Below, one piece after another: positions 9,602 through 21,118 of a stretch of 64,000 bases of DNA (position 1 is its first letter; each line of letters opens with the position of its first letter). The translations under genes were made by a program, and so were the position numbers. Under the pieces are notes generated by a model. It was not told where the DNA came from, searched no databases, and worked only from the letters and a program-made list of their open reading frames with translations. The DNA comes from Atherinomorus stipes (Eukaryota > Chordata > Actinopteri > Atheriniformes > Atherinidae): contig JALJCO010010193.1 of NCBI GenBank assembly GCA_023101725.1, positions 184,890 to 248,889 of the forward strand, in the 5' to 3' direction.

Positions 9602-9866
9602 TGTTTGGGACGTCGGCATCTTGGTGAAGGAAAAACCAGCTGAATGAATGACAATGTGACTGAGGGGGGTCAGAAGCAACTGGGAACCAGGAGGAACATA
9701 AACCAGAAGACACAGGGGGTCTAACTGAAGCCAACAGGAGGAGTTTTCCTGACAGAAAGCCTCTGGTTTGTCGTAGCGTCAAAGCATGTGAATGTCATGA
9801 TGCTCTGAGGTTGCATTAGGTGACACGAGCCCGCTCTGCAGTCACTCCTGACTGGATGAGAAGTTA
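9602..9866. other. non-coding spacer
   Basis: Nothing beyond ordinary sequence is seen. The 3' end borders a TTA-flanked repeat beginning at 9867. Confidence 0.4.
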
Positions 9867-10168
9867 AAGGGATCGTACACCCACCGAATGATGGTCCTTC
9901 ATCTTCTCCTCATCCTCATGCTGAGCAAGACTCTGGAGCACTTTTTTAATATCTCAAATGCAGCCGGAGATCCGGGGGGGGGGTTTCATTATTCCCTAAC
10001 TTTCATATAATGCAGTTCACCGGGGACTGGAACAAAAAGGTCCATAAAAGTCCACAAAACTTGTCAATATTCCTCCATACTGCTCGCCTAATGTAATCCA
10101 AGTGTCCTGAGTGGGGAGGGTTTGGTAGATTTTTATAGCCTAAACACTAGAACATGTAGCTGCAGCAT
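9867..10168. mobile_element. fragment of TTA-flanked MITE family (copy A)
   Basis: Starts after TTA with AAGGGATCGTACACCC and shares CTTCATCTTCTCCTCATCC, GCTGAGCAAGACTCTGGAG, GTCCATAAAAGTCCAC and TTATAGCCTAAAC with the 27227-28899 element. It has a G-run at 9975-9984 like that copy. The right terminus is missing after about 10168. Confidence 0.75.
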
Positions 10169-10916
10169 GTTGACAGGTACCTTAAGTTTGGTTTTGACAA
10201 AGAAATCCATCATTCATGATAAGAAGAGAGCTAATGACAGCAGAAACCCATGGGACAGGTGGGGGAGGGGGTGCAGCCTCCCCCTCTGGAACAAGACAAC
10301 CAATGACCAGTTGTTTCCAAGAAAATTATAATAATATTAATGATAATGGTGATAATAACAATACAGTAAAACTGCCCTCCAGGATAAATAAAGTATTTTA
10401 ATTTCATTTCATAAAGCAGACAGTATCATTCAGCGCTGCCTCTTTGGGAAACGGTAATATCAATTTCCCCTCGGGATCATAACAGTATATAAAAAAATCA
10501 GGCTCAAAACTTTCAGTTCACAGAGAGGTTGACCTGGACCTGGACCTGGACCTGGACCTGGACCTCCTCTGGTTTAGCTCAGACTGCTGAGGGACCTCCC
10601 AACATGAAGCTTTAAAGATTGAATATGGAACATTTTCATTAAAAGCTATATATATTAAACGCCCTGTACCTGATTTTATTTTAATCTTTCTACGAAAAAT
10701 GCTTTCTGTGCGGTATAAATGTGGCAAAAGAGGTCATTTCATGAAAATAAATGACTCATTGATTGCGTATACGCATGAATCCAGGCCTTTTTAGTTTAGG
10801 TTTCTAAGGCTGTCCCCACTGACTTCTCATGTCAGTGGGGTTCATTCTACAGAAGTTCCAGTTTCCTATCAGCCAATCACAGTGTGAAAGCACCCGGGAC
10901 GCAAGTCTGCAACGAA
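10169..10916. other. non-coding spacer
   Basis: Contains an AT-rich trinucleotide-like stretch (10327-10400), the ACCTGG microsatellite listed separately, and a short inverted pair CCCCACTGAC / GTCAGTGGGG at 10815-10841. No gene. Confidence 0.4.
10531..10566. repeat. hexanucleotide microsatellite (ACCTGG)6
   Basis: Six exact tandem copies of GACCTG/ACCTGG. On the minus strand a short frame through it encodes alternating Arg-Ser. This is a by-product of the repeat. Confidence 0.95.
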
Positions 10917-11005
10917 GCAGCATGTCCGTTTTCGAAGACGAGTCCGTTTAAAGAGCGGATGGACTTTACCGCTTATGTTCTGCAATGCTAGTCTGGAAAC
11001 GGCTA
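10917..11005. mobile_element. fragment related to the 8839-9593 hAT element
   Basis: Shares GCATGT, GAGTCYGTTTAAAGAGCGG, ATGGACTTTACCGC and TATGTTCTGCAATGC with 9333-9413 of the complete hAT element, in the same orientation. A third, inverted copy occurs near 40075-40145. No ends are visible. Confidence 0.7.
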
Positions 11006-12280
11006 TAGTGATATTTACACCGTAACGCCACAAAGCTTTACATGACTTCCACTTGCAGTGGCCGGTTAGATGCTTTATTAGATTGTCATGTTGTAACGTC
11101 GCCTACAACATCATTACACGTCATAACTGTGCATCTGTGTAAATAACTGTAGTTACGGTAAACTACCGGTTTATGACAGAAAATGTCATTTAGCTGATCC
11201 GCAGCCATTTACTGCAACCAGAACAGTAAATTCACTGGAAGATGCAAGTTTTCTCTGGAGAGTTTCTTTGTGCACAAGTGAGATATTGTGCACGTTATTT
11301 CATGCATGTTGAGTGGGAGGAGAGAAAAAGGAGAGGAGCGTTTCTCACTGGGAGAAACAGTTAGGGGCGGGGCTTACAGTTCAAACTACGCTGTTTACCT
11401 CACCCATGGTTAAAAAATGAGCAAAATCAGGTACAGCTTCTTTAAGAAAAAAAAAAAACTTCCATGAGGCGCTTAGAAGGGTGTAGGATGAAAGTACATT
11501 TCCTTGAAAAATTATATTTAGCCTGAAAATAAATATAAAATACATTTTAACGAGTTTGACAATGGTGTTATGTTTACAAGCCAATACACGCTGCCGTTGC
11601 AGGATGCCAGATACGATCTCTGTGTGGCAACAGTATGTTAGGCACAGTCAGGCTGGTACAGGGAAACAGTGGAGTCGGCAAGTCCAGCAGCTGCTTCAGA
11701 GCCGGAGATATTATCCATCTCTGAAGAGGAGTGACATGAGAAGAGCAACAACTGGAGGAAATTTAGGTTAAGCTGCACTAGATGGACCCACATTAACGTT
11801 TTCCACAACATCAAAACACAGAAATGGCGACTTTCCTCCTGGATCGGTAAGCTAGCTTGTTTGCAAACGTGACTATTGTTGCTGTCTGTTATAAACTCCC
11901 CTGCAGTGTTGGACGTGCTACAGCTGCAGCTGCTGCTGCGTTCCTTATCGCATCGGCAGTGAGCCTGGCAACCAAACGGCTGGAGTTGTTTTTTTGCCGT
12001 TGCAACTACAACCTGGACACACGTGATGTTGCTGTTCTGTCCGTGTTCTATTCAACCTTTAATCCATTCAATAGCAGTCGCTGAATGGATTGTCTCCTTG
12101 ATGTCTTCCGAGTAAGCATGGCCTGAGCTGGATGTGTTTGACCCAAGCGGCAACTGGAGGTTGCCGACCATGATGTTACCCGGAAGAAGTCATTTTTTGT
12201 AGTTCTGCCTTCATCAGCTAGGAGCTGCAAAACAGAGCAAATCCTCATAGACTCCCATGTGGAAAGGACCAACTTTACAG
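11006..12280. other. non-coding, partly repeat-derived
   Basis: No protein domain was recognised. It includes a GCTGCAGCTGCTGCTGC run (11920-11940). The segment immediately before the 21-bp array (GACTCCCATGTGGAAAGG, then CCAACTTTACAGCAG) resembles a dispersed fish repeat in which the array appears to have expanded; that identity is from memory and unverified. Confidence 0.35.
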
Positions 12281-13590
12281 CAGAAATAAACATGTTTACA
12301 GCAGAAATAAACATGTTTAGCAAAAATAAACGTTTACAGTAGAAATAAACATGTTTACAATAGAAATAAACATGTTTACAGTAGAAATGAACATGTTTAC
12401 AGCAGAAATAAACATGTTCAGCAGAAATAAACATGTTTACAGCAGAAATCAACATGTTTAGCAGAAATAAACATGTTTACAGTAGAAATGAACATGTTTA
12501 CAGCAGAAATAAACATGTTCAGCAGAAATAAACATGTTTACAGCAGAAATCAACATATTTACAGCAGAAATAAACATGTTTACAGCAGAAATCAACATGT
12601 TTAGCAGAAATAAACATGTTTAGCAGAAATAAACATGTTCAGCAGAAATAAACATGTTTACAGCAGAAATCAACATATTTACAGCAGAAATAAACATGTT
12701 TACAGCAGAAATCAACATGTTTAGCAGAAATAAACATGTTTACAGTAGAAATGAACATGTTTACAGCAGAAATAAACATGTTCAGCAGAAATAAACATGT
12801 TTACAGCAGAAATCAACATATTTACAGCAGAAATCAACATGTTTACAGCAGAAATCAACATGTTTAGCAGAAATCAACATGTTTAGCAGAAATAAACATG
12901 TTCAGCAGAAATAAACATGTTTACAGCAGAAATCAACATATTTACAGCAGAAATAAACATGTTTACAGCAGAAATAAACATATTTACAGCAGAAATAAAC
13001 ATTTTTACAGTAGAAATAAACATGTTTAGCAGAAATAAACATGTTAACAGCACAAATCAACATGTTTAACAGAAATAAACATGTTTACAGTAGAAATGAA
13101 CATGTTTACAGCAGAAATAAACATGTTCAGCAGAAATAAACATGTTTACAGCAGAAATGAACATATTTATAGCAGAAATAAACATGTTTACAGCAGAAAT
13201 CAACATGTTTAGCAGAAATAAACATGTTTACAGCAGAAATAAACATGTTTACAGCAAAAATCAACATATTTACAGCAGAAATAAACATGTTCAGCAGAAA
13301 TAAACATGTTTACAGCAAAAATCAACATATTTACAGCAGAAATAAACATGTTTACAGCAGAAATAAACATTTTTACAGCAGAAATAAACATTTTTACAGC
13401 AGAAATAAACATGTTTAGCAGAAATAAACATGTTTACAGCAAAAATCAACATATTTACAGCAGAAATAAACATGTTTACAGCAGAAATAAACATTTTTAC
13501 AGCAGAAATAAACATGTTCAGCAGAAATAAACATGTTTACAGCAAAAGTCCACATATTTACAGCAGAAATAAACATGTTTACAGCAGGAA
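12281..13590. repeat. 21-bp minisatellite (about 60 units)
   Basis: The unit is ACATGTTTACAGCAGAAATA plus A, with variants AGTAGAAATGA, ATCAACATATTTACAG and an 18-bp form lacking TAC (ATGTTTAGCAG or ATGTTCAGCAG). The unit is seven codons long, so open frames on both strands encode heptad-like repeats (MFISAVN on the minus strand, MFTAEIN on the plus). These frames are an arithmetic consequence of the unit length and not evidence of a gene. Larger blocks of about 150-190 bp recur, showing block duplication. Confidence 0.95.
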
Positions 13591-13688
13591 TCATTTTCTG
13601 TCAGGAATCCGCGGCTCGGAGCGGTCTTGCTTTTGCCCATTGTGTGCCCACGTGTGTTGTCCGGGAGTGACCGCACACGTGACATGGC

Positions 13689-13900
13689 CAGTGGCGTTGC
13701 TCGGGTCTGATGGGGCTCCAAGCAAGCGGCATGGGGTGGGGGCCCAACAAGGGGGTTTTCTACTATGATGTAATTTCATTGCAAAGTAAATGCCCATTCT
13801 TGTCATTGCTGTGCAGTGCAATTTGTCAGCCCTTGGGGGCCCCTAGAGACAGGGGGTGCAAGCAACTGCCTGGCTTGCCTGTCCACAAGCCCCGCCTCTG
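13689..13900. mobile_element. 212-bp hAT MITE with near-exact 8-bp duplication
   Basis: Begins CAGTGGCGTTGCTCGGG and ends CACAAGCCCCGCCTCTG; the terminal repeats match partly (CAGWGGCG). The flanks are GACATGGC (13681-13688) and GACACGGC (13901-13908), one mismatch. The interior has GGGGCCC words and CCCTTGGGGGCCCCTAGAGA, a pattern I associate with a common fish hAT MITE family. Confidence 0.8.
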
Positions 13901-13908
13901 GACACGGC

Positions 13909-15360
13909 AAGATGGAGATGGTGGGACACGCCCACCTGGCTTCACTTTTAGCTCTTCAGAAACCAACTGGTGACGTAGCGGAAGGTTTGTTCCTCTCTGT
14001 TAACGGTCTCTGATCTGACCTGTGGTCAAACCCACAGCTTCTGCCTGCATGTATGTGTGTGTGTGTGTCTGTGTGTGTGATGCCTTTTTGTTGTAAAACA
14101 ATGGGGAAACGAACCTTTAAAAAATAGGTAAAAACCCCTAAATTCATGACAGGCTGGCCGCATCAGTGGTTGGTGGCTCAGAGACTGAGTCTGGTCCTCT
14201 CATGCCTTTTCTACCCGCTCCACCTTCATTCATTCAATCAACGCATGCTGCCAGTCCTTCTCTCACTTTTCCTTTCCCTCGTCATACTTCTCACTGTTTC
14301 ATGCTTGTTTTTTAACCAAACCCCCTGACACCACCAGATGACTCAGAGCTTTAATCTGGGGTAGAAAACATCACGTGTGAAACTCAAATCTTTGTTCAAG
14401 TTTTAATAAAGTGTTAGTCTCACATCATTGGTAACGTCACATCTCGCTGAAATGAATTCCTTTTCTCAAAGGCAGCCAAGAGTGACTGGACGAGATGAAA
14501 GCCTCCATGAAAGGCCGATATCTGCCCCCTGCACTGCTTTCATTCAGCCCGAGCATCTACTCCCCAGCAGATATCTATAAAGCCGTAATAACTGGAATGA
14601 AACAACATCTGGTAAACAGAGACTGAGCCAGTAGACAACAACTCTGGATTCATCCACCACCACAAAAGGATTCTGTGCTGAAACTGGGAGCTCGTTGGTC
14701 CAGCCAGTGATGAATGGAGGCGCTGACCTCGAGGTCTGAACTGCAGGTCTGATGGCCGACAAGAGACTCTTTAAAACCTGCTTTAATCTGCCAGATCCGC
14801 TGGTCTGTGTGGAAGACGCTGTTAGTGTTTCCACTGGTTTCCAGTCGTTACAGGAGGGAAATACAGAATAACTGAAGAACACAGCCTCATCAGTTATTCA
14901 TGTAGAATATCGTGTTCTGCTACATCCTTGTGTTTATAGTGAATATGATGAAGATCTTCAGCTCAGATGTTGACACCATCGGCAGGTTTGGGATTCAGTT
15001 ATCAGCCTGGAAACACCCGGCCTGATTATCTGATCCGAAACTAAACAAATATCTTTCAGATGCTTGGAAACAACTCCTGAGGTCTTCAGTGGATCTGTGG
15101 ACGCTGAGTTGGAAGACTGGATGAAACTCAGAGACGGCATTGTCCTCCCACTTCACCGTCAGGAACTGATGGAAAAACAGATCACTGATCCCTGAGGAAG
15201 CAATGTGTCATAAAGACGTTCAACCCGTACTGCTTTCATCTTTTATCTCTTTTTATTGAGTTAATTACCTGATTTACTTTTTTTTTTTAATTTACAAGTG
15301 AATATCAATTCATTTTTAATCATTAATTTTTACAAATTTATTCTTGTAGTTTCACCCAAT
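13909..15360. other. non-coding, nothing recognised
   Basis: A short TG microsatellite lies at 14054-14079. No domains, terminal repeats or exon-like structure were found. Open frames such as 14544-14882 (minus) lack any recognisable motif. Confidence 0.4.
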
Positions 15361-15557
15361 ATTTAAAGGCAGGTTAGGGGAATCCTGGAAAACAGTTCGA
15401 ACAAGCTACATTCGAAAAAATATACACCCCCCGAAACCACGCCTCCAGGGCACAGGAGCGCGTGGCGTGCGCTCTCATCGGCAAAGAAAACCGAGAATAG
15501 TCGAGTGGCTAGCTTGTTAGCTTCCAAGTAAACAGCAGAGGAACCACGTTTCTAAAA

Positions 15558-15965
15558 GTGATGATTATCTCACCTGGTGATGAAGTTTTTATTGATCATC
15601 TATCAGTAGATAATCAGGCTGCTACAGAGCACGCTGGTTTTCAGCCTGCTAGCGTATATGTAACTGAAGCTATTTTTTTTCATGTGCATTTTTCAAAGAA
15701 AATTACGTTAAACAGCGTTAAGCTAGACAATAAAATGGTTTTCATACTTTTTAAACTTTATCTATGGAAAAAATATTTATATTTGTGGATGTTTTTGGAC
15801 TCGGGAGCAGCCATCTTGCCAGTGATTGTCGTACCCGTCTGTTTGAAGTGTGCTTCTGAAATGTCTTCATTTGAAGGGGTATAAAGCCCTACCACTTCGC
15901 CCTTCCCCTCCGTCCTCACAGGTACCAGGACACCCCTACCCCTAAACATGAATGCGCAAAACGGA
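15558..15965. repeat. dispersed repeat, inverted relative to 46265-46690
   Basis: Shares GATTATCTTGATCATC-like and AGCACGCTGGTTTTCAGCC blocks, ATGTGCATTTT, a CTATGGAAAAAATATTTA-like block and AGGGGAAGGGC/AAGGGG words with 46265-46690 read on the other strand. Likely a transposon of which neither copy shows clean ends; the GGGGTAGGGG-rich end near 15950 may be subterminal. Confidence 0.6.
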
Positions 15966-16610
15966 GGGGAAGGGCAAAGGGGTGAAATGCGATTCATGGC
16001 AACAGACCATGTTACCATGGTAACTGACCGTGAAGTGAACCTTCTTACCGGCAGGTTCATCATAAAGAAACCCTGAGTTAGACATGGATGTCTGCTCTAA
16101 CACGATTCCAGAGATTTAGAAGTTGAATTAATACAGAAAAATGAAGATTTTGTTTTCTAACTTCAACATTCGTCATTTCTTTATCAGGGTCATCAAACGG
16201 CACTGTTTCCCAGTTACTCACATTCTCCAGCCAAACATGTTCAACTTGTCAGGAGAAGAGTGTTAGATGACATCACAGCAAGATTTGTATGTTGCTTTTT
16301 AAATGTCTTTTGTAAATGTGATGTTTCTTGGTAACAGAACATTTTAGAAAGACTTTCTGATGTGTGGAGTCATCAGGAGAGTCCTCACGCATGTCTGAGA
16401 TTATATTTCCAAAACTGTGTGATGGTAGAGAGCTACATTTATCTGTAAAATAACTTCCACATATTCAAAGCATTTTCCAGTAACAGGGGAAACTTCAATC
16501 ATTAGAGATAAAATATTTCGATATTGACATTTGAAAAGACATGTTTTTGCCACAGGCAGGAGCTCCATCACCAAACATCACCATTTTTAATGCCTTTATG
16601 GTTCAAAGGC
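15966..16610. other. non-coding spacer
   Basis: No coding, tandem or terminal-repeat structure was recognised in this stretch. Confidence 0.4.
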
Positions 16611-17244
16611 TGTGTCTCATTCTGAAGTCAACGCACTTTGTTGGCTGCATACGTCACAGCAGCACGTCATTTCAAAGCCTTTGAGGGACCTCCAAACCCA
16701 CACTACGTTTGGCTTGGATCGAAGGATACTGGAGCTGTATCCTCTTTGGCCTCGCCTGTCCCAGAATTCAGTCCGCACAAGATGGGAGGGAAAAAACGGC
16801 AGAGCTATAAGCGTAATATAAATACATTCATGGATTTTAAGTGTCAAATGAAGTGTTTACCAGCTAGAAACAACACTGAGGAAAGTTTAAAAATATGTTT
16901 CAAATGGGAGATTTTGCCTCAGAAAATGCGTTTGTTTGACATTATTCAGGTGTTAACGACCAGTTAATGGTTAATGTTCAAATAATGACGGATAGATGAA
17001 AGGGAGTAAAATGCCCGGTTCTGTTTAGCTCTTATAACGTATCTGAAAGAATATGTGGACAGAAAGCCGTCACTAAATAGCTGTGGAGTCTGCAGTTGCT
17101 AGGCAACGGGACTGGAGCACTATGGGAAATTCTTATAAGCTATTCTGTCCCATACCGTTACAGAAGGCTGTTCTGGAGAGCGTGGACTCTGTAGCCAATG
17201 AAGTCTCTGCTTTTAAAAGTGCAATGACTTCAGAATGAGACACA
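16611..17244. mobile_element. 634-bp MITE with 29-bp terminal inverted repeats
   Basis: Left end TGTGTCTCATTCTGAAGTCA (16611-16630, repeat continues to 16639). The right end at 17216-17244 is its reverse complement, with two mismatches over 29 bp. Flanks AAAGGC / ACGTCC show no convincing duplication, so the superfamily is unassigned. An internal open frame (16638-16967) has no known domain. Confidence 0.8.
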
Positions 17245-18860
17245 ACGTCCACTCTGGAGAATTGGGACACACGACGCACTTCAAACGCACGTTTTATTGG
17301 GACGGCCATACTCAACTCCAGTCATCTACTTCAGGGGGGCAGGACAGGATGATGTTAGCCCAGTGATTATACATTTACTAGACTTGGTCCGTGGCAGAAC
17401 GGAATTGTGGTGTCCGTGTATTTAAATGCCACGTGTTTACATTTTCCTACTTTCTCACCACCTCCATCAGCTGTTCATTCAAACTGTTCAACGTCACATC
17501 TGCAGAGATGAGGAGGTAACAACTGTCTGCTTCAACCCCACCCGTCTCACTTGTCCAAACAGTCACACAATTACTTCATTGAGCTCCCCAAGAAGAAAGT
17601 TCTGCTCAGCCGAGGGGTCAAGAACAAGCTGCAAGCCGTCCTCAATCACGTCCTCAATCACGTTCACGAGAACAAAATGACCTCATTTGGAAGTTCTGGC
17701 TTCTCGTGGAATATTTAACAAGCTTTAGACTACATACGGTAGAAGCAATAGGCTGTGAAATGTGGACGGTCTAGCCTCCTCAGCACATCTCTTGTTGCCT
17801 AGCAACTGTGACGGCGCTAAACTGAAGCAAAATGGAGCTCCAAAATATCACCTTTCCATTGGTCTGCTAATATTAGAGGAGCTACAGCAGCTTTACCGTC
17901 TCCAGCACTTTTTATTACTCCGGCTGAGAGAAAATTAAATCCAGGTAAATTTACTTTGTAAAGTTTACAAGATTTCAAGAGTCTCCCGCTAGCTTTAGCT
18001 AATTTCATGAGCAACAGCAAATGAAAGACTGCAATATTAATGTGTGCACAATAATGAAAACACATTTTAAATAAAATGAAAATGTCTCCTGAATTTAGAT
18101 GTCTCTGCTGTAGAATGTCCCGTTCAGCCCGCAATGCATCTTGGGATAGGATTAGACACGAAGGATACATCGGACCGTCCTTAGAATCTGGGAAATAAAG
18201 CCACATTTGTTGGCTGCATTGGAAGCAGCCTTGAATCTGGACGGCCTTGAACGCATCGCTGTGACGTAAGCGGTCTTCAGATCCGTCCTTGGAAGGACAG
18301 AGTCCTCAGATCTGGACACAGCTATGGTGAGGATGATTTGCTGAAGTTCCAGCTGAGCATCAGAATGAAGAAGAAAGAGGATTTAATGGTTGTTGGATTT
18401 TACTGGGATTCCCACCACAACCATCTCCAGTTTCCAGAGAATGGTGTGAAGAGGAGAAGCAGCAGTTGTTGGACCAGGATGTCTGGTTGATGTCAGAGGT
18501 CAGAGGAGATGTTGGAGATGATGGAAAGACAAGAGGACGTCAGATCAGCGCTGGTTCCAACCGAGGTCTGCAGGATAGCATCTCTGATCACACAACTCGT
18601 CCAGCCTGGAAGCTCCCGCAGCAGAAGACCGCACCGGCTGTTAGATAGTTTATTTAAAGCAGACGTCTGCAACCTTTGTGGTCCAAACAGACATTTTTGC
18701 CTCAAACCAGCTAAATAAGAGTCGTCCAGAGCCGCAGACATTTCGTGGCCTTTTTTAAAAGGACAACTTATAATTTTTGATAAATACTTGCTTTTCTGAA
18801 ATGTGTTGCCATTTTGAAAGAAACACAGTTTCATTTAGGTTTTGGAAAACAAAACTACAC
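17245..18860. other. non-coding, probably repeat-derived
   Basis: Phrases such as GGAAGCAGCCTTGAATCTGG and TCCTTGGAAGGACAGAGTCC (18205-18310) look like ends of dispersed elements, but no matching partner was found. No gene is supported. Confidence 0.35.
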
Positions 18861-19181
18861 AAGAGGATAAGGCCCACTGAAGGAAAAAAATTCTGAGATT
18901 AAAGTCAACATTTAAAAGATAACATTAGAGAAAAAAAAATCCGGGAGATTTTTTTTTTTTTTAAGTTCTGAAAAAGTCAGAATTTTGACTTATTTTTTAA
19001 ATAAATTCCCTAAATTATGAAAAAATGTTGTGGAAATAAGTCTGAGATTTAAATCAGAATTATGACTTTTTTTTCAGAAATTTTAAAAGATAAAATAAAA
19101 TAAACAAACTCTAGACATTTATTTGAAAACATGTTTTCAAAAAAAAAAGTCAGAATTCTGACTTTTTTCTTCTTTTTTTTT

Positions 19182-19246
<65 letters not shown>

Positions 19247-19501
19247 CTCCCAATTAAAAAAAAAATGTTCTGGTAAAAAGTCAGGAATCAGACTTTTTTC
19301 GAAAACTTAAAAAAAAAAATGTCTGGAGATTCTTTTTTAGTTCTGAAAAAAGTCAGAATTCTGTTTTTTTTTTTCTCTTTTTTTTCAGAAAAAGAAAAAC
19401 AAACATTTTCTTTAAATGTTCTGGACAAAAGTCTGAAATCTGAGATTAAAGTCAGAATTCTGACTTAGAATGTATTTTTCTTGAGTGGCCCTTATCCTCT
19501 T
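18861..19501. mobile_element. 641-bp foldback element with AT-rich core
   Basis: Left end AAGAGGATAAGGCCCACTGA; the right end read on the other strand is AAGAGGATAAGGGCCACTCA, a terminal repeat of about 27 bp with few mismatches. The core repeats AGTCAGAATTCTGACTTTTT, itself palindromic around GAATTC, many times and contains a (TA)n tract at 19187-19242. It could form extensive hairpins. No coding content. Confidence 0.8.
19187..19242. repeat. (TA)n microsatellite
   Basis: About 28 uninterrupted TA dinucleotides preceded by poly-T, in the core of the foldback element. Confidence 0.98.
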
Positions 19502-20435
19502 CCGTACAAAACAAAACATAAAACCTTAGCCAAAAAAAAGAGGGATAGTTCCATTTTCCTTCATGGTATTTCGCTCTTTTGTGACTGGTTTGCAGAAGAA
19601 GACCAGAGTTTCCAGCTGATGAGAAGAGAAACAGATGTAGAAAAAAGTTACTGGTACTTTTACTTGTAAAAATAAAGTACAATTATTCCAATGAAAAACT
19701 GCTAAAACCTACATTTGTTATCATCTATATTTTTAGATATTACTCAGTTCTTTCTCATTTTTAATGTTACGGAGCCATTGCGGCAGGTTGCAGACCCTGG
19801 TTTAAAGTCATCCAGCTGACATGGCAGAAATGTCCCTCATTGTTCATGTAACTTCCAACAGAAATCCTGAAAACCTTCCTGTGATGCAGATTAAAGGACG
19901 CCGCATGTTCTTTCTCAGGCTGCCTTACAGAAGCACATCTGTTCGTTTCAGAGGACTTCAGTCATGATTGATTGAGCTTCCTGCTGCCAGGGGCGCGTCT
20001 CTTTGTCCCATCACCATTCATGCCTGTCATCAGCATGATGTAGCCACTTGGGGCCAATATGCCGACTCCGGCCCCTGACATGCTCCTCACTCATGACCTT
20101 TGATCCCTCACAAAAGAGGGTGTCTCCCTGGACAGAGATCTCTGGTCTCTGACAGCCGGGCAGCACAAAACACAGCCTGGCCTGTTGATACGGGCATTAC
20201 CGGGGACAATGAGGGGACAGACGGGGGGGCCCTGTGGAAAACAGTGCTTCCTGTCTCTGGATGAGGACAATCACCATGTCCGTCTGATTTGCTCTCATGC
20301 TGCAAAGTCCAACTTGGACATGGTTATTAAAAGCGATACTGACTCAATAACCAGATAGAAGAAGAATTTTCTTCCATTTTAGACTTCTAGTGCAGATGAA
20401 GATGGAAAACTCACAGAGGTACGTTCACAAGGTTT
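19502..20435. other. non-coding, apparently low-copy
   Basis: Balanced composition, with no repeats recognised within the window and no exon-like structure. It might include single-copy sequence. Confidence 0.35.
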
Positions 20436-21083
20436 AGAGGATAACTTTCTTTTTTCAACCTGGACCTTATTTCTAGGAGTTTATACGTGCATTTACTCAC
20501 TGGTAAAGTTTCTGCATCACTTTCTGTCCTTTGGAAGATATTACGATGAGTCGCCCTTCAGTGGACATCCTGTAAAAAGACGGAGACGGGGCAGCCTCTC
20601 TATAAGACATTACCTGCAGCAAAACTCCTTGATTTCATCAATGCTTTAAGTAGAATGAAGAAACAAATGAGTACTATTGTCCTGTGAGTTCAGTTTCTCT
20701 AATTGTGTTTTTGTTGTTGTCTGGGTAGCAGCTGCTCTCAGCTGTACTACGGAAGCGCTCATCGTGAACGCGCGGCCCAAAAGTGTGTAAAACCCTGATA
20801 ACTAACGGAAAGCTAAATCTGGACTCACAGGACAATAGTACTCATTCGCTCATTCATTCAAGTTAAAGTATTGATGAAAATCAAGGAGTTTTACTGCAGA
20901 TAATGTCTTATATAGTGACTGCCCCGTCTCCACCATTATTACTGGATGTAGGCTACACTGGAGGGCGACTCAACATATCTTCCGAAGGATTCAAAGTGAC
21001 ACAGAAACTTTGCTGGTGAGTAAATGCACATATAAACTCCTAGAAATAAGGTCCAGGTTGAAACAAAAGAAAGTTCTCCTTTA
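20436..21083. mobile_element. 648-bp foldback MITE with about 270-bp arms
   Basis: The left arm begins GAGGATAACTTTC then CAACCTGGACCTTATTTC. The right arm is its inverse and ends GAAATAAGGTCCAGG then GAAAGTTCTCCT, next to TTTA/TTTAA. The arms pair through blocks such as CATTTACTCACTGGTAAAG / CTGGTGAGTAAATG and ATGAGTACTATTGTCCTGTG / CACAGGACAATAGTACTCAT. The middle loop (about 20700-20815) is not symmetric. A TTA-type flank suggests PIF/Harbinger-like mobilisation. Partial copies lie at 38229-38572 and 42852-42922. Confidence 0.85.
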
Positions 21084-21118
21084 ACAGGGTTTACATCACC
21101 TGATGAAACTCTGAGACA
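21058..21118 (+). repeat. direct repeat, copy 1 (partner 21924-21984)
   Basis: Begins with GAAACAAAAGAAAGTT and runs through CAGGGTTTACATCACC to GATGAAACTCTGAGAC. It includes both the foldback MITE end and its flank, so it is a post-insertion duplication and not an independent insertion. Confidence 0.85.

Noticed and set aside
12048..13768. MFISAVN / MFTAEIN peptides as structural protein
   Set aside because: The 21-bp minisatellite unit is seven codons, so both strands are open by arithmetic.
14544..14882. 112-codon minus-strand frame as a gene
   Set aside because: No motif, no exon signals; consistent with chance in non-coding DNA.
15558..15884. 108-codon frame as a gene
   Set aside because: It lies in a dispersed repeat with an inverted copy at 46 kb where the frame is not kept.
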